A DNA stretch of 64,000 bases from JBCBSS01 sp039819065 (GTDB lineage Bacteria > Bacteroidota > Bacteroidia > Cytophagales > Cyclobacteriaceae): NCBI GenBank assembly GCA_039819065.1, contig JBCBSS010000006.1:1-64000 (forward strand), given 5' to 3'. The translations under genes were made by a program, and so were the position numbers. Position 1 is the stretch's first letter. Every line of letters begins with the position of its first letter. The notes below the pieces were generated by a model. The model searched no databases. It was not told where the DNA came from and worked only from the letters and a program-made list of their open reading frames with translations. Shown here piece after piece: positions 8,414 through 18,800 of this stretch.

Positions 8414-10482
8414 GGTGGTTTATTCTACTAATACTTTGCGCATGGCTGGGCTATGCCAAGGCACAAGTCTACGAGCGTCCTTCCATTGATATAGAAAGGT
8501 ATATTGAACAAGTGTTGCCTTTACAGGAAGATGATTTGCCCTACGAAGAGATTTATGAGGTCTTATTGTCTTACTATCAAAGTCCACTAAACCTGAATAA
8601 CGCTACTTCTGAAGAACTGGCCCAGCTTTACGTATTGGCGCAGCATCAAATTGACAGCCTTATATCTTACAGAAACAAGTTTGGTGCGTTGCTTTCAGTT
8701 TACGAACTCAAGGCCGTTCCAGGCTTTGATACGGAAGCTGTTCAAAGCATTTTACCATTTGTTGAAGTAAAACAATCCAAAATCGACCCCCGTCCGTTTT
8801 GGCAAAGGCTAGGCCAAGGAAAGAACAATTTTGTCATTACCCGATATGAGCGTACACTTGAGGAAAGACGAGGTTTTCAGCGATCCGAAAGCACCAACAC
8901 TAATACAAATAGTGGTTTTGCTGGATCGCCAGGGAAGTTCTATCAAAGATATAAATTCAGCAACCCAGGGGATTATAGCATTGGACTGACGCTGGAAAAG
9001 GATGCGGGGGAAACACTCGGGTTCAATAGCACACAATCATTATACCTGGCTGATTTTCAATCATTTCATCTACAAATCCAGAATAGAGGGAAACTCGATA
9101 ACCTCGTAATCGGCGATTATCAATTAAATTCTAACCAAAGCTTGATCTTCGGAGGTGGCTTTAACATAGGTAAAGGAGCCGAAACCGTAGCTACCATTGG
9201 GCACGGCATCAATATGATTAGGCCCTATACTTCAGTGGGAGAATTCGGGTTCTTTAGGGGAGCCGCTGCAACCTATAAAACCAATCGCCTGGCTTTTACC
9301 GGTTTTTTATCAAATAAGAAGCTGGATGCAAACGTGAGAGTCGACAGTTCCAGTTCTACCCCCATCTTTTTCACATCATTACCAATCAGCGGGCTTCATC
9401 GTACTACTACTGAAATACGTCGTAAACATCAAATCAGAGAAACTGTAGCAGGCGGTATTATAGCCTATAAAAGCGCTACGGGTAATTTCAAATCCGGTCT
9501 TTCGTTGGCCTACACCAAGTTCTCTGAACCATATTTACGAGAGCCTAATAACTTCAATCAGTTTGAATTTAACGGAGATCAAAATCATGTAGGCGGGCTA
9601 TTCTTCAATTATAAATGGAAAAGGATTTTCCTATTCGGTCAAGCAGCACAATCGAGCAGTGGGGGTCGAGCCCTATCTGGAGGAGCTAATTTGCACATCT
9701 CAGCACAATTGCAAATGGCTGTTCTACTCAGAAAATATGACCGTGACTTTCATAGTTTCTATGGCAATGCATTCGGCGAAAACACCAGAAACATTAATGA
9801 ACAAGGTATTTATTGGGGTCTAAAATACAAGCTCAACCGTTCTATTTGGTTTACCGGATACTATGATAAATTCAGTTTCCCTTGGGTGCGCTCCAGAGTA
9901 AACGCACCATCAGAAGGTCATGAATATTTGATAAGAGGCAATTACCAGCCTTCAAGATCCGTACTAGTCTACTGGCAAATCCGGGAAGAGGTCAAGGATC
10001 GTAACTTGTCTGATGACCCTGCAACGGTGAGAACTCCCGAAACCGGGACTAAACAGAACTTCCTCCTCAACATGGATTATCAGCTCAATGATCCTATATC
10101 GTTTAAGACCAGAATACAATTCAGCCGTTTTGAAATCAATGAACAGATTACCACAGGAGAGGCTATCATTCAGGACGTCAATATTAAATATGGCAAATTC
10201 AAGCTGAGTACTCGATATGCCATATTCTCCACTGATGACTTTGAAAACCGGCAATACGCTTACGAGAGGGATGTACTTTATGCTTTCTCGGTACCTGCCT
10301 ATCAGGGCCAAGGCATCAGAACCTATCTGCTACTGCAATACCGGCTGAGTAGGAAAGTAAGCTTGTGGGCAAGATATGCCCGAACGCGTTTTACAGATAG
10401 AGATGAAATTGGATCAGGGCTGGATACGATTGATGGAAATACCAGAACGGATGTTAAATTGCAGGCTCTAATCAAACTCTGA
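8410..10482 (+). CDS. helix-hairpin-helix N-domain with C-terminal outer-membrane barrel
   Basis: A 690-residue exported protein with a signal peptide of about 18 residues. Residues about 55-118 contain a ComEA-like helix-hairpin-helix pair (LNLNNATSEELAQLYVLAQ, then LLSVYELKAVPGFDTEA). The remaining 550 residues are a long alternating beta-strand region typical of a large outer-membrane barrel. This architecture is frequent in Bacteroidota and has no experimentally known role that I can name. In an exported barrel the HhH repeats may bind protein or surface DNA rather than cytoplasmic DNA. It is coupled to the barrel gene upstream by a four-base overlap. Confidence 0.75.
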   Translation: MRWFILLILCAWLGYAKAQVYERPSIDIERYIEQVLPLQEDDLPYEEIYEVLLSYYQSPLNLNNATSEELAQLYVLAQHQIDSLISYRNKFGALLSVYELKAVPGFDTEAVQSILPFVEVKQSKIDPRPFWQRLGQGKNNFVITRYERTLEERRGFQRSESTNTNTNSGFAGSPGKFYQRYKFSNPGDYSIGLTLEKDAGETLGFNSTQSLYLADFQSFHLQIQNRGKLDNLVIGDYQLNSNQSLIFGGGFNIGKGAETVATIGHGINMIRPYTSVGEFGFFRGAAATYKTNRLAFTGFLSNKKLDANVRVDSSSSTPIFFTSLPISGLHRTTTEIRRKHQIRETVAGGIIAYKSATGNFKSGLSLAYTKFSEPYLREPNNFNQFEFNGDQNHVGGLFFNYKWKRIFLFGQAAQSSSGGRALSGGANLHISAQLQMAVLLRKYDRDFHSFYGNAFGENTRNINEQGIYWGLKYKLNRSIWFTGYYDKFSFPWVRSRVNAPSEGHEYLIRGNYQPSRSVLVYWQIREEVKDRNLSDDPATVRTPETGTKQNFLLNMDYQLNDPISFKTRIQFSRFEINEQITTGEAIIQDVNIKYGKFKLSTRYAIFSTDDFENRQYAYERDVLYAFSVPAYQGQGIRTYLLLQYRLSRKVSLWARYARTRFTDRDEIGSGLDTIDGNTRTDVKLQALIKL

Positions 10483-10485
10483 GAT

Positions 10486-10590
10486 ATGCACGCTGTAGAA
10501 TTGATTGACTCGTCCGTATTACTCATCATCATCATTGGCTGTATTATATGGCTGGTGGTTTTTATGTTAATTTTCAGAAAAAAAAGATAG
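10486..10590 (+). CDS. 34-residue single-pass membrane protein
   Basis: This short ORF begins three bases after the stop of the HhH-barrel gene and ends 21 bases before the DUF3127 gene. It encodes MHAVELIDSSVLL, then a hydrophobic run (IIIIGCIIWLVVFMLIF) and a basic tail RKKR, which fits a small inner-membrane protein with its C-terminus inside. The gap is otherwise unexplained. No family is recognised and coding status is unproven. Confidence 0.5.
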   Translation: MHAVELIDSSVLLIIIIGCIIWLVVFMLIFRKKR

Positions 10591-10611
10591 TTTTACCCTA
10601 AACCCGCACTT

Positions 10612-11001
10612 ATGAACCTCCAAGGTAAAATCGTAGAGATATTCGACACACAACAAGTAAAAGATACTTTCAAGAAAAGGGAATTTGTAGTAGAATATGC
10701 TGAAAACCCTCAGTACCCTGAAGTGATCAAATTTGAGCTCATACAAGACAGATGCGGCTTGGTTGATAACTTCAAGAAAGGTGATGATGTGGATGTTCAT
10801 TTCAATATCAAGGGAAGGAAATGGACCGATCCTAAGGGTGAAGCCAAATACTTTGTTTCTCTACAAGCCTGGAAGCTGGACGCTGTACAAACTGGCGCTC
10901 CCCAAAACACAGATGAAGGTCCTAGGCCATTCGAAGGTGGTGTACCCACCGAGGAGCCAGGGGGTATCAGCAGTATGGAAGAGGATGACCTACCCTTCTA
11001 G
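10612..11001 (+). CDS. DUF3127 OB-fold-like protein with SSB-like acidic tip
   Basis: A 129-residue cytoplasmic protein. Residues about 1-92 match DUF3127, a Bacteroidota family that resembles single-stranded-DNA-binding OB folds (LQGKIVEIFDTQQVKDTF near the start, and GRKWTDPKGEAKYFVSLQAW). The last residues, MEEDDLPF, look like the acidic C-terminal tip of bacterial SSB (DDDIPF type), which docks partner proteins. A role in ssDNA metabolism is inferred from these two features. A flexible Pro/Gly/Glu linker joins them. Confidence 0.85.
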   Translation: MNLQGKIVEIFDTQQVKDTFKKREFVVEYAENPQYPEVIKFELIQDRCGLVDNFKKGDDVDVHFNIKGRKWTDPKGEAKYFVSLQAWKLDAVQTGAPQNTDEGPRPFEGGVPTEEPGGISSMEEDDLPF

Positions 11002-11014
11002 AAAGTAAGACCCA

Positions 11015-11503
11015 ATGACCTTAATTGGTTTCAACCGATTAGCCAGCTTTCTCATCCTGGCAATGTGCGGAATTGTTTTTAGCAGTTACTCATTTTTGCC
11101 TGAGGAAGGTGTAGTCAGAATTATCAATTATAACGGGAAAGATGTCCGTACGACCTATAGTGTTGATAGCGCCTTCCTTGGTACCTATAAAGGTAGAAAG
11201 TCTGGTTACCTAAAACTCAATGAAGATGGTACGGGAGAATACCGCTATGACATTTTTGGGCCTGCGCCGGTCGATTGCCTAAAGCAAAGCATTACGATAG
11301 AATGGGGATTTCTGCTGGATGAAAATAACAAAGTAGTCAAATTCAAAAGGGGATATGGTTTCTCTTACCCTATTCTTTATAAGAGTACCGGTAGTACCAA
11401 ATTCCAAGGTTGTAGAGAAGAAGTGATGCTGGATTTCATTCTTGAAACCGACAAAGGCGCCCTCAAAATTTCCTCCTCCGACGACTGGAAAAAAGTTAAA
11501 TAA
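11015..11503 (+). CDS. exported protein of unknown function
   Basis: A 162-residue protein with a hydrophobic N-terminal segment (about residues 10-27) that fits a signal peptide or anchor. The mature part is beta-rich (GTYKGRKSGYLKLNEDGTGEYRYDIFG), reminiscent of small lipocalin-like proteins, and has two Cys (VDCLKQS, QGCREE) that could form a disulphide. It begins 13 bases after the DUF3127 stop and is probably in the same transcript. I do not recognise the family. Confidence 0.7.
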   Translation: MTLIGFNRLASFLILAMCGIVFSSYSFLPEEGVVRIINYNGKDVRTTYSVDSAFLGTYKGRKSGYLKLNEDGTGEYRYDIFGPAPVDCLKQSITIEWGFLLDENNKVVKFKRGYGFSYPILYKSTGSTKFQGCREEVMLDFILETDKGALKISSSDDWKKVK

Positions 11504-11590
11504 CTTGATTATCAATTGATTAGGATTTGCTCGCGAACCTTATATCCGAAATCACAGTTATTAATTGTAACAAATAAAGTTATATAAGCG

Positions 11591-12031
11591 ATGCAAACCA
11601 ATGGTAAATTTACAGTAGCTATACACATATGTACTTACATGCACTATAGCGGCAAGGAATTAGTTACCTCCCAGCAAATAGCAGATAGCGTGAAGACCAA
11701 TCCCGTGGTTATACGCAGAATCATAGCTAAGTTAAGAGAGGCTGGTATTATTGGTAGCATTGCCGGTGCCAAAGGGGGCTTCTTCCTTAACAAGCCCGTG
11801 GAGCAGATCACACTTTGGGACATTTACCTGGCTGTTAAAGAGAATGACCTTTTCTACAAACCTAAGCCAAACCCTGATTGTGCCGTAGGGAGCAACCTCG
11901 CCTCCTTAGTAGATGACAGTTTCGAAGCAGCTGAATTATCTATGAAAGGTGCGCTTTCCAATACAAACATCTCTATGCTCAATGAGCGGTTAGAAAAAAT
12001 CCTCAACACTGAGGATATGCTATCCTGCTGA
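11591..12031 (+). CDS. Rrf2-family transcriptional regulator
   Basis: A 146-residue winged-helix repressor of the Rrf2 family. The HTH lies at about residues 25-60 (TSQQIADSVKTNPVVIRRII) and the wing carries the GAKGGFFL motif. Iron-sulphur Rrf2 proteins such as IscR and NsrR use three clustered Cys; here only one Cys lies in the middle region (NPDCAVG), so a cluster-free sensor, perhaps a thiol switch, is more likely. Its neighbour is an AhpD-like peroxidase gene, which it probably regulates; this pairing recurs in many bacteria. Confidence 0.9.
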   Translation: MQTNGKFTVAIHICTYMHYSGKELVTSQQIADSVKTNPVVIRRIIAKLREAGIIGSIAGAKGGFFLNKPVEQITLWDIYLAVKENDLFYKPKPNPDCAVGSNLASLVDDSFEAAELSMKGALSNTNISMLNERLEKILNTEDMLSC

Positions 12032-12161
12032 TAATCTGATCTTTAGTTCTACTAAATAGTATTCTCGAAACAAATTCAAAATTAATTGTAACTTTTTTTG
12101 TTCTATTTAAGTTTATAATACATAATCGTAACATTAAGAATTACATATAAACATTTGCGTG

Positions 12162-12710
12162 ATGAAAAACTTAGATAAAATAACTTACGAACAAGCTGCT
12201 ACTGAAACTCAAGGAGTTTATGATGCACTCAAAAGCAAAGTCGGTATGGTACCTAACCTTTATGCTACCGTCGCTAATTCCCACAAAGCACTTACTGCCA
12301 TGCTACAATTAGGCGAAACACTCGGCGGTGGTGAATTCAATAGCAAAGAAGTAGAAACCATCGCACTGGCAGTGGGTGAAGCCAACAGTTGTGATTACTG
12401 TCTTTCTGCCCATACTACAGTAGGTAAAATGGTGGGACTAACAGAAGAACAAACGGTAGCCATCAGAAAAGGTGAAGTAGAAGATGATAAACTAAGGGCA
12501 TTGGCTCAACTGGCAAGAGAGATAACTATCACCAGAGGTAAACCTGCACAGGAATTTGTTGACAGCTTCTTCAACGCTGGATACAGCAAAGCAGCATTGG
12601 CAGAGATTATTGGATTCGTAGCCCTCAACACCTTCACCAACTATGTAAACCACATAGCAGATACCGAGATAGATTTCCCTAAAGCTAAAGCGCTTACACA
12701 ATTGGCTTAA
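12162..12710 (+). CDS. carboxymuconolactone decarboxylase/AhpD-like alkylhydroperoxidase
   Basis: A 182-residue AhpD-like protein with the redox motif CDYCLSAHT near residue 77 (CxxC followed by His), the active site of alkylhydroperoxidase-type CMD proteins. It should reduce hydroperoxides with a thiol donor. The ATG at 12162 is preferred over the preceding in-frame GTG at 12159. It lies 130 bases downstream of the Rrf2 gene, leaving room for its own promoter and operator. A hairpin with a T-run follows. Confidence 0.88.
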   Translation: MKNLDKITYEQAATETQGVYDALKSKVGMVPNLYATVANSHKALTAMLQLGETLGGGEFNSKEVETIALAVGEANSCDYCLSAHTTVGKMVGLTEEQTVAIRKGEVEDDKLRALAQLAREITITRGKPAQEFVDSFFNAGYSKAALAEIIGFVALNTFTNYVNHIADTEIDFPKAKALTQLA

Positions 12711-12741
12711 CATACTAGGTTTTAGAACCTGAATTACTTAC

Positions 12742-12774
12742 AATCCTCTTATTTTGCGGTCAGGGGATTTTTTT
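12742..12774 (+). terminator. rho-independent terminator after AhpD-like gene
   Basis: AATCCTC pairs with GGGGATT (one G-T wobble) across a 14-base loop, followed by a run of seven T. It is placed about 30 bases after the stop of the AhpD-like gene. Confidence 0.55.
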
Positions 12775-12860
12775 GTTTGAATGAATTTAGGATTGCCCTT
12801 ATCTAACTAGAAAGAAGTTCAAGGTAATCTGTTAGGTAAAAAAGCGTGGGAAAAATAAAA

Positions 12861-12880
12861 GGCAGAAGATATCTTCTGCC
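12861..12880 (-). terminator. perfect palindrome terminator for the phosphoesterase gene
   Basis: A perfect 20-base palindrome, GGCAGAAGAT and its complement, is followed on the minus strand by TTTTATTTTT. It is 63 bases downstream of the minus-strand metallophosphoesterase stop. Confidence 0.75.
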
Positions 12881-12942
12881 TCTTACAAATTTTAGAAAAA
12901 TCTCAGGAATTGATGCAAAGATAAAAGACCTTTTCAAATCTC

Positions 12943-14805
12943 CTAATTTACTCTTCTAAATATACCGGAACCGACATAGTTATCATTTCCACGCCATTCT
13001 GGCCTCCAAAAAATAGTCGATTGATGGTTCTTGTCATTGTCATAATCTGTCACTGAGATATTCAGCCTTACTGTCTCCCAATCCGCACCTTGCTTTTCTT
13101 TGATGTATTCTACCGGAATAGCCACTTCGGTGATATAGCCATCTTTGGTCTTTACGGTAACTGCCATGGTGCCTTCAGGCAGGCTTTTTGGCCGGAATAG
13201 TTGGTCTTCTTTCTCTGAAGAGGACGAAGGGCTCTGGCCAAGATAGAGCGTCTGCCCCCATTCACCGCGGCCTGTAGCAGCTACTTGTGCAGTTCTTGCA
13301 TCAAGGTTGATGTGAAAGCCATCCTGGCGATAAGGTCTTGTACCATCATTAACTAGAATTTCGTCATCAGTTACTTGCGCTGCTACATATAAATATTTTT
13401 CGTCATAGGCTACTGAAAACTTAAAAGAGCCGTCTTTGGGACCGTTGTGTGAAAAAGGATCCGATACTAAATAGTCATCTTGATCTACTATATGGTTGAG
13501 TGATTTCCATTCATTGAGTTTACCATCTATTTTGACCTTCTTATCAACTTGCTTGATAAACTCGATTTGCTCAGGTCGAATAGTCTGTTTCACCTCAAAC
13601 TTTACTTCAGGGAGGTTTTCCGGATGATAGCTTACTTGAGCGATCATTTTCAAGTCTTCAATGTTGGATAATGACGTCTCATTTCTGGCATTAACCTTCA
13701 AATCGACTATTTCAACAGAGTTTGGTTGTATCTCGTAAATGTTACTGGCAATGTTAGTTGAGAGTGTCGTGTTAGCTTTAAGCTCCAATGCCACCTTCAT
13801 AGGTACATTACTATCATTAGTCAATTTCAACTGCGAAGTGGCTTGGTTGAACTTGTCCTTCTCCAGCAAAATAGGTTGTACTGTAATAGGCCTGCCATTG
13901 ACCAATGGCACGAAAAACTCCTTCATTTCTTCAGTAACCACATTCTCATCCCAAATGCCTTCGAGCATAAGGTTGGCCATGATAGGGCCATTATCGGTCA
14001 TGGTTACCCACATGACATGGTCAAATTCACCTAGCCTTGGTCCCCTTAAGCCACTCCCTCCACCTGTAGTGGCTAGAATGAAATACTTTCCGTTGTTCCG
14101 CTCATACTTGACATACCGGTGGTGGTGTCCTACATAAACTGTATGCTTTCTATCGGCCAATAGCTTTTCTACATCATTCCACCTCAGTGTTTCTGCTTCT
14201 TGGTTCCACAGCGGTTGGTGCATGAATACCAGCGTCCAGCGTACGTCCGGGTTTTCCGCCAGTGCCTGTTTAATGTATTCGTATTGCTCATCCCCTATCG
14301 TACCTCTACGAGAACCACGATAGTTGTCCTCGGTATTCAAGCAAAGAAACAAGACATCCTGATAGACAAAGTGGTAGTAGGTTTTACCGTATAATTCTTT
14401 CCACTTCTCTTCCATCACCTTGTTGGTGATATCATGATTACCGGGTACATAGAAGAACGGCACATCAAGTTGGTCAATGAATCCGTTGAATTCTTTCCAT
14501 TGACGATCAAGCTCTTTCTCGTTTTCTGTATAACCTTCGATCAGGTCACCTACGCTCATCACAAACTCTGGCTGTAGCAGGTTGAGTTTCTTGACACCGT
14601 CCAGAAATACGCCGGGTCTATGGCCTCCTGTACGGTCTGTTACGATCGCAAATTGGAAATTGCCAGGGTCGTTATTCAGGTCAAGGTTGGTGTAAGGCTT
14701 CGGGCCTTCTATTTGCTCAATGGTAATACTCGCTTTTTTTTGTTCTTGAGCAAAAAGCATTTGTGCCATGACGCAAAGCGCCACAAGGCATGTGGTTTTT
14801 TTCAT
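12943..14805 (-). CDS. secreted metallophosphoesterase with C-terminal CBM9-like domain
   Basis: The 620-residue product starts at the ATG at 14805 because a clean signal peptide (MKKTTCLVALCVMAQMLFAQ) begins there; a longer frame reaches 14853. Residues about 45-300 form a calcineurin-like phosphoesterase: VTDRTGG, VGDLIEGY, VPGNHDITN, HQPLW and YVGHHHRYV, the metal-ligand motifs. The first motif is DxT rather than the usual DxH, which may change one metal site. The last 200 residues (from KKVKIDGKLNEWKSL) resemble a family 9 carbohydrate-binding module. A periplasmic or surface phosphatase acting on glycan-linked or nucleotide phosphate is plausible; the substrate is unknown. Confidence 0.85.
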   Translation of the reverse strand: MKKTTCLVALCVMAQMLFAQEQKKASITIEQIEGPKPYTNLDLNNDPGNFQFAIVTDRTGGHRPGVFLDGVKKLNLLQPEFVMSVGDLIEGYTENEKELDRQWKEFNGFIDQLDVPFFYVPGNHDITNKVMEEKWKELYGKTYYHFVYQDVLFLCLNTEDNYRGSRRGTIGDEQYEYIKQALAENPDVRWTLVFMHQPLWNQEAETLRWNDVEKLLADRKHTVYVGHHHRYVKYERNNGKYFILATTGGGSGLRGPRLGEFDHVMWVTMTDNGPIMANLMLEGIWDENVVTEEMKEFFVPLVNGRPITVQPILLEKDKFNQATSQLKLTNDSNVPMKVALELKANTTLSTNIASNIYEIQPNSVEIVDLKVNARNETSLSNIEDLKMIAQVSYHPENLPEVKFEVKQTIRPEQIEFIKQVDKKVKIDGKLNEWKSLNHIVDQDDYLVSDPFSHNGPKDGSFKFSVAYDEKYLYVAAQVTDDEILVNDGTRPYRQDGFHINLDARTAQVAATGRGEWGQTLYLGQSPSSSSEKEDQLFRPKSLPEGTMAVTVKTKDGYITEVAIPVEYIKEKQGADWETVRLNISVTDYDNDKNHQSTIFWRPEWRGNDNYVGSGIFRRVN

Positions 14806-14882
14806 CGTTTCTATAGTTGGGTTGAAGAGGTAAATAAAAAGCGCCCTTGTCACTCAGAGGTTAACCCAATGTTAAGATTACA

Positions 14883-15791
14883 TTATGTCAACTTAGTGGT
14901 TTTCGATACGCCTTGATTGATGAGAAAATCTTGGATGATCTGGTTGACTTCTTTCGGTTTTTCAAAAGGCATGAAATGACCACACTCCGGTAACATGATC
15001 AATTGACCGTTCTTCAATTCATTGGTACCGGCCTCAGCAATACTTAATGTAGTGGATTCGGGATGAAGTATTCTATTGGGTATGAGCCGATCGTTTTCAC
15101 CAAATACAACTTGCGTGGGGATGTCAATTTGATTGAGATGCTTAAAAACTGGTCTTACCAACATGCCAGAGACGTTGGTAGAAATGGTTTGACAGTAGGT
15201 CTGGTAATCATCGGCATGGCGCATATTGAGACGATCCGCGATCAGGGGTTCTATATCCTCGGGCATAGCATAGAAATTCTGAGCATAATTCGACCTGATG
15301 AGATCTTCTTCTGCTGCCATTAGGTTCTCTGCGGAAAAAACGGACTTAATCCATTTCACCTCATCCTCGGTAAAGGTCTCGAAACCGGCAGGTGCCAGTA
15401 AGATCATGTTTTCTACCAAATCAGGATAATCCAGCGCATAGGTCATAGCAATATGCGCACCCATAGAATTCCCCACTAAAATCACTTTTTCGAGGCCTAA
15501 CTTAGCCGTAAACTCGGCGATGACTTTAGCATAAAAGGTCATGCTATCCTCGTAATATCCGCTATTAGACTTGCCGTAACCCGGGAGATCCAGTGCTACA
15601 CAACGGTAGTGCTTTTGTAGCTCGGCTATGTTCTTATACCATGCTGGAATATAAGTAGCCAGCCCGTGGATCATAATGATTACTTGGTCTCCCTCTCCCT
15701 CATCCAGGTAAGCTATCTCTAAGCCTTCATTGATACTAACGTATCGCTCAGTATATCGGTAAGGGGCAATTAACTCCTTTATTGTTGCCAT
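14883..15791 (-). CDS. alpha/beta hydrolase
   Basis: A 302-residue alpha/beta-fold hydrolase without a signal peptide. The oxyanion strand motif is HGLATYIPAW (about residues 42-51), the nucleophile elbow is VGNSMGAH (Ser near 108), the acid is probably in FGENDRLIP, and the catalytic His is in PECGHFMPFEKP. The profile is that of esterases and C-C hydrolases of the MhpC type; substrate cannot be told from sequence. It begins 36 bases downstream of the pyc stop, so it may be read through from pyc. Confidence 0.88.
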   Translation of the reverse strand: MATIKELIAPYRYTERYVSINEGLEIAYLDEGEGDQVIIMIHGLATYIPAWYKNIAELQKHYRCVALDLPGYGKSNSGYYEDSMTFYAKVIAEFTAKLGLEKVILVGNSMGAHIAMTYALDYPDLVENMILLAPAGFETFTEDEVKWIKSVFSAENLMAAEEDLIRSNYAQNFYAMPEDIEPLIADRLNMRHADDYQTYCQTISTNVSGMLVRPVFKHLNQIDIPTQVVFGENDRLIPNRILHPESTTLSIAEAGTNELKNGQLIMLPECGHFMPFEKPKEVNQIIQDFLINQGVSKTTKLT

Positions 15792-15827
15792 GCAATCAAA
15801 ACTGTCATTCTAAGAATCGGGATACAA

Positions 15828-18800
15828 CTATTCCATTTCTATCACTAGATCATCTTGCTCCACCATTTCGCCTACCGGTAAGTGAATTTGCTTCACCTTG
15901 CCTTTAGCTGGTGCTGCGACGGTGGTTTCCATCTTCATGGCTTCGATAATGAACAAAGGTGTGTTTTCATCAACCTCTTGTCCGACTTCCACCTTCACAT
16001 CAGCGATTCTACCTTGCAATGGCGCACCAATCTCAGAATCCGATTCAGCCTTACGGTGGGCTTTCTTATCTGATTTGAAGCTTCTGTCTTTTACTTCTAT
16101 CACACGCTGCTGGCCGTTGAGATCAAAAGAAACAAAACGCATACCGTCTTCATTTGGAGAAGAGACATAGATCTGCCGAATGATAATGGCTTTACCATCA
16201 CCTATTTCTACAAATATCTCTTCGTTTTCCTTGAGCCCGTAGAAGAAAGCCAGGGTTGGTAGCCTCCATACGTCGCCATATTCTTGCCAGTGATCGTAGA
16301 AGTCTGCGAAAACTTTCGGGTAAAGTTTGTAAGAGAGGAAGTCGAATTCGTCACAGTATTGATCAAATTCCTGCTGAAATTGCTGGAATTCGCTATCAAA
16401 ATCTATGGGTTCAAGGTGTGCGTTGGGTCGGTCTGTGAAAGGCTGCTCACCTTTCAATATGATCTTACTGAGCGTCTCAGGGAATCCTCCGTAAGCTTGT
16501 CCCAGTTCTCCTTTGAAAAGACTGACGACAGACTCCGGAAATGAAAGTGTATGTCCCTTTTCGGTAATATCTTCTGCAGTGAGGTTATTCGATGTCATAA
16601 AGAGTGCCATGTCACCCACCACTTTAGAGGATGGTGTCACTTTGACTATATCTCCGAAAAGCTTGTTGACTACTGCGTAATTTTCTTTGATGGTTTCGAA
16701 TTTCTCTTCCAATCCAAGCCCTCTGGCTTGAGGCCGAAGATTTGAGTATTGCCCTCCGGGTATTTCGTGCTCATAGACTTCTGCGGTACCGGCCTTCAGA
16801 CCAGATTCAAATGGGTAGTAGAATTCACGAACATCCTCCCAATAGTTGGCATACTCATTCAGCGACTTCAAATCAAATACCCTCTCTCTTTCATGTCCTT
16901 CTAAAGCAGCTAGTAATGAATTGAAGTTAGGCTGAGATGTCAGCCCTGACATAGAGCTCAAAGCCACATCCACAACATCTACACCAGCGTTAATGGCCTC
17001 GAAATAGGTAGTTGATTGAATAGAAGACGTATCGTGGGTATGCAGGTGAATAGGAATATCAATGGCTTTCTTTAATTCTTCTACCAGTACCCTAGCACTC
17101 TTAGGCTTCAACAAACCTGCCATGTCTTTTATGGCTAGAATATGGGCACCTTCATCCTCTAACTGTCGAGCTAAATCCAGATAGTATTGCAGTGTATATT
17201 TTTGATTTTCCTTCAGGAAATCCCCGGTATAACAGATACATGCTTCTGCCAGGCTGCCGGTTCTTTCCCTAACCGCTTTTATGCTCACTTTCATGGCTTC
17301 CACCCAGTTGAGAGAATCGAATATCCTGAATATATCAATACCAGCTTCGGCTGCTTTTTCTACAAACTTCTCGATCAAGTTATCGGGATAAGCCTTATAA
17401 CCTACTGCATTCGAACCTCTGAGTAGCATTTGCAGCAGAATGTTGGGAACGGCTTCTCGAATGAGTCTCAATCTTTCCCAGGGATTTTCGTTAAGAAAAC
17501 GCATGCAAACATCGAAAGTAGCACCTCCCCATACCTCCATAGAAAATATATCAGGATGGTTTTTGGCAAACCCTTCGGCTACTTTGATCATATCCAACGT
17601 CCTCATTCTGGTAGCCAATAAAGACTGGTGAGCATCCCTAAAAGTAGTGTCGGTAAAATGTATTCTATCTTCCTGCTTCAACCATTTCGCAAACCCCTCA
17701 GGACTTAATTCGGTCAGCTTGTCCTTGGTTCCTTTAGGATAGTCTTCGAGCCTGTCAAAGGTAGGTATCTTAGGTTCTTGGAAGGTTTTGTTAGTGTCAA
17801 TGTATTTTACATCCGGGTTGCCGTTCACGGCTACATCGGCCAGGTAATTTAATAGACGCGTACCTCGATTCAAATACCGGTCAAACTTGAATAGCTCGGG
17901 GTGGTTTTCTATGAAACTGACTGTTGCCTCACCTTTGTAAAAAGTAGGGTGGGTGATGACATTTTCCAGAAAGTTCTTATTGGTCTTCACCCCTCTGATT
18001 CTGAACTCAGTCAGTGCGCGATGCAACCTTTCTGACGCTCCCTTTAAAGTCCTGCCCCAGGACGAGACTTTCACCAGCATAGAGTCGAAGAAGGGGGAAA
18101 TATTCACTCCTGCATAACAATTACCGGCATCGAGGCGAATACCAAAACCACCAGCACTTCTGTAGGCGATAATGGTACCATAATCAGGGCGGAAGTTGCT
18201 TTGTGGATCTTCAGTGGTTAGTCGGCATTGAATGGCAAAACCATTGCACTTCACATCATCCTGGCTGTGAATGTATATTCTAGGGTCTTGCAATCCATAA
18301 CCTTTGGCTATTAGAATTTGAGATCGTACGATGTCGATTCCGGTAACTTCTTCCGTGATGGTGTGTTCAACCTGAACTCTTGGGTTCACTTCGATGAAGT
18401 ATATCTCTTCATCTCTATCAACCAGAAATTCTACTGTACCGGCGTTATTATAGTTGACATTACGGGCAATGGATAGTGCGTAGCCATAAAGTTTGTCCTT
18501 AGTTTCCTGCTTGATAGAAATACAAGGTGCCACCTCAACCACTTTCTGGAACCTCCTTTGTACCGAACAATCACGCTCGAAGAGGTGTACGATATTGCCG
18601 TAATTATCTCCTAGGATTTGGACTTCTATATGCTTGGGAGAGTCTATGAATTTTTCGAGAAAGACCGTATCATCGCCAAAAGCATTACCCGCTTCGTTCT
18701 TGGCTTCGTCGAACGATCTTTCCAGTTCCTGATCGTTTCTAACTACACGCATACCACGACCACCACCACCAGCCGCTGCCTTGATCATCACAGGATATCC

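Noticed and set aside
9964..10311. Minus-strand ORF of 115 residues
   Set aside because: Antisense shadow of the HhH-barrel gene without recognisable features.
13739..14137. Plus-strand ORF of 132 residues
   Set aside because: It is antisense to the metallophosphoesterase, whose motifs are clear in the other frame.
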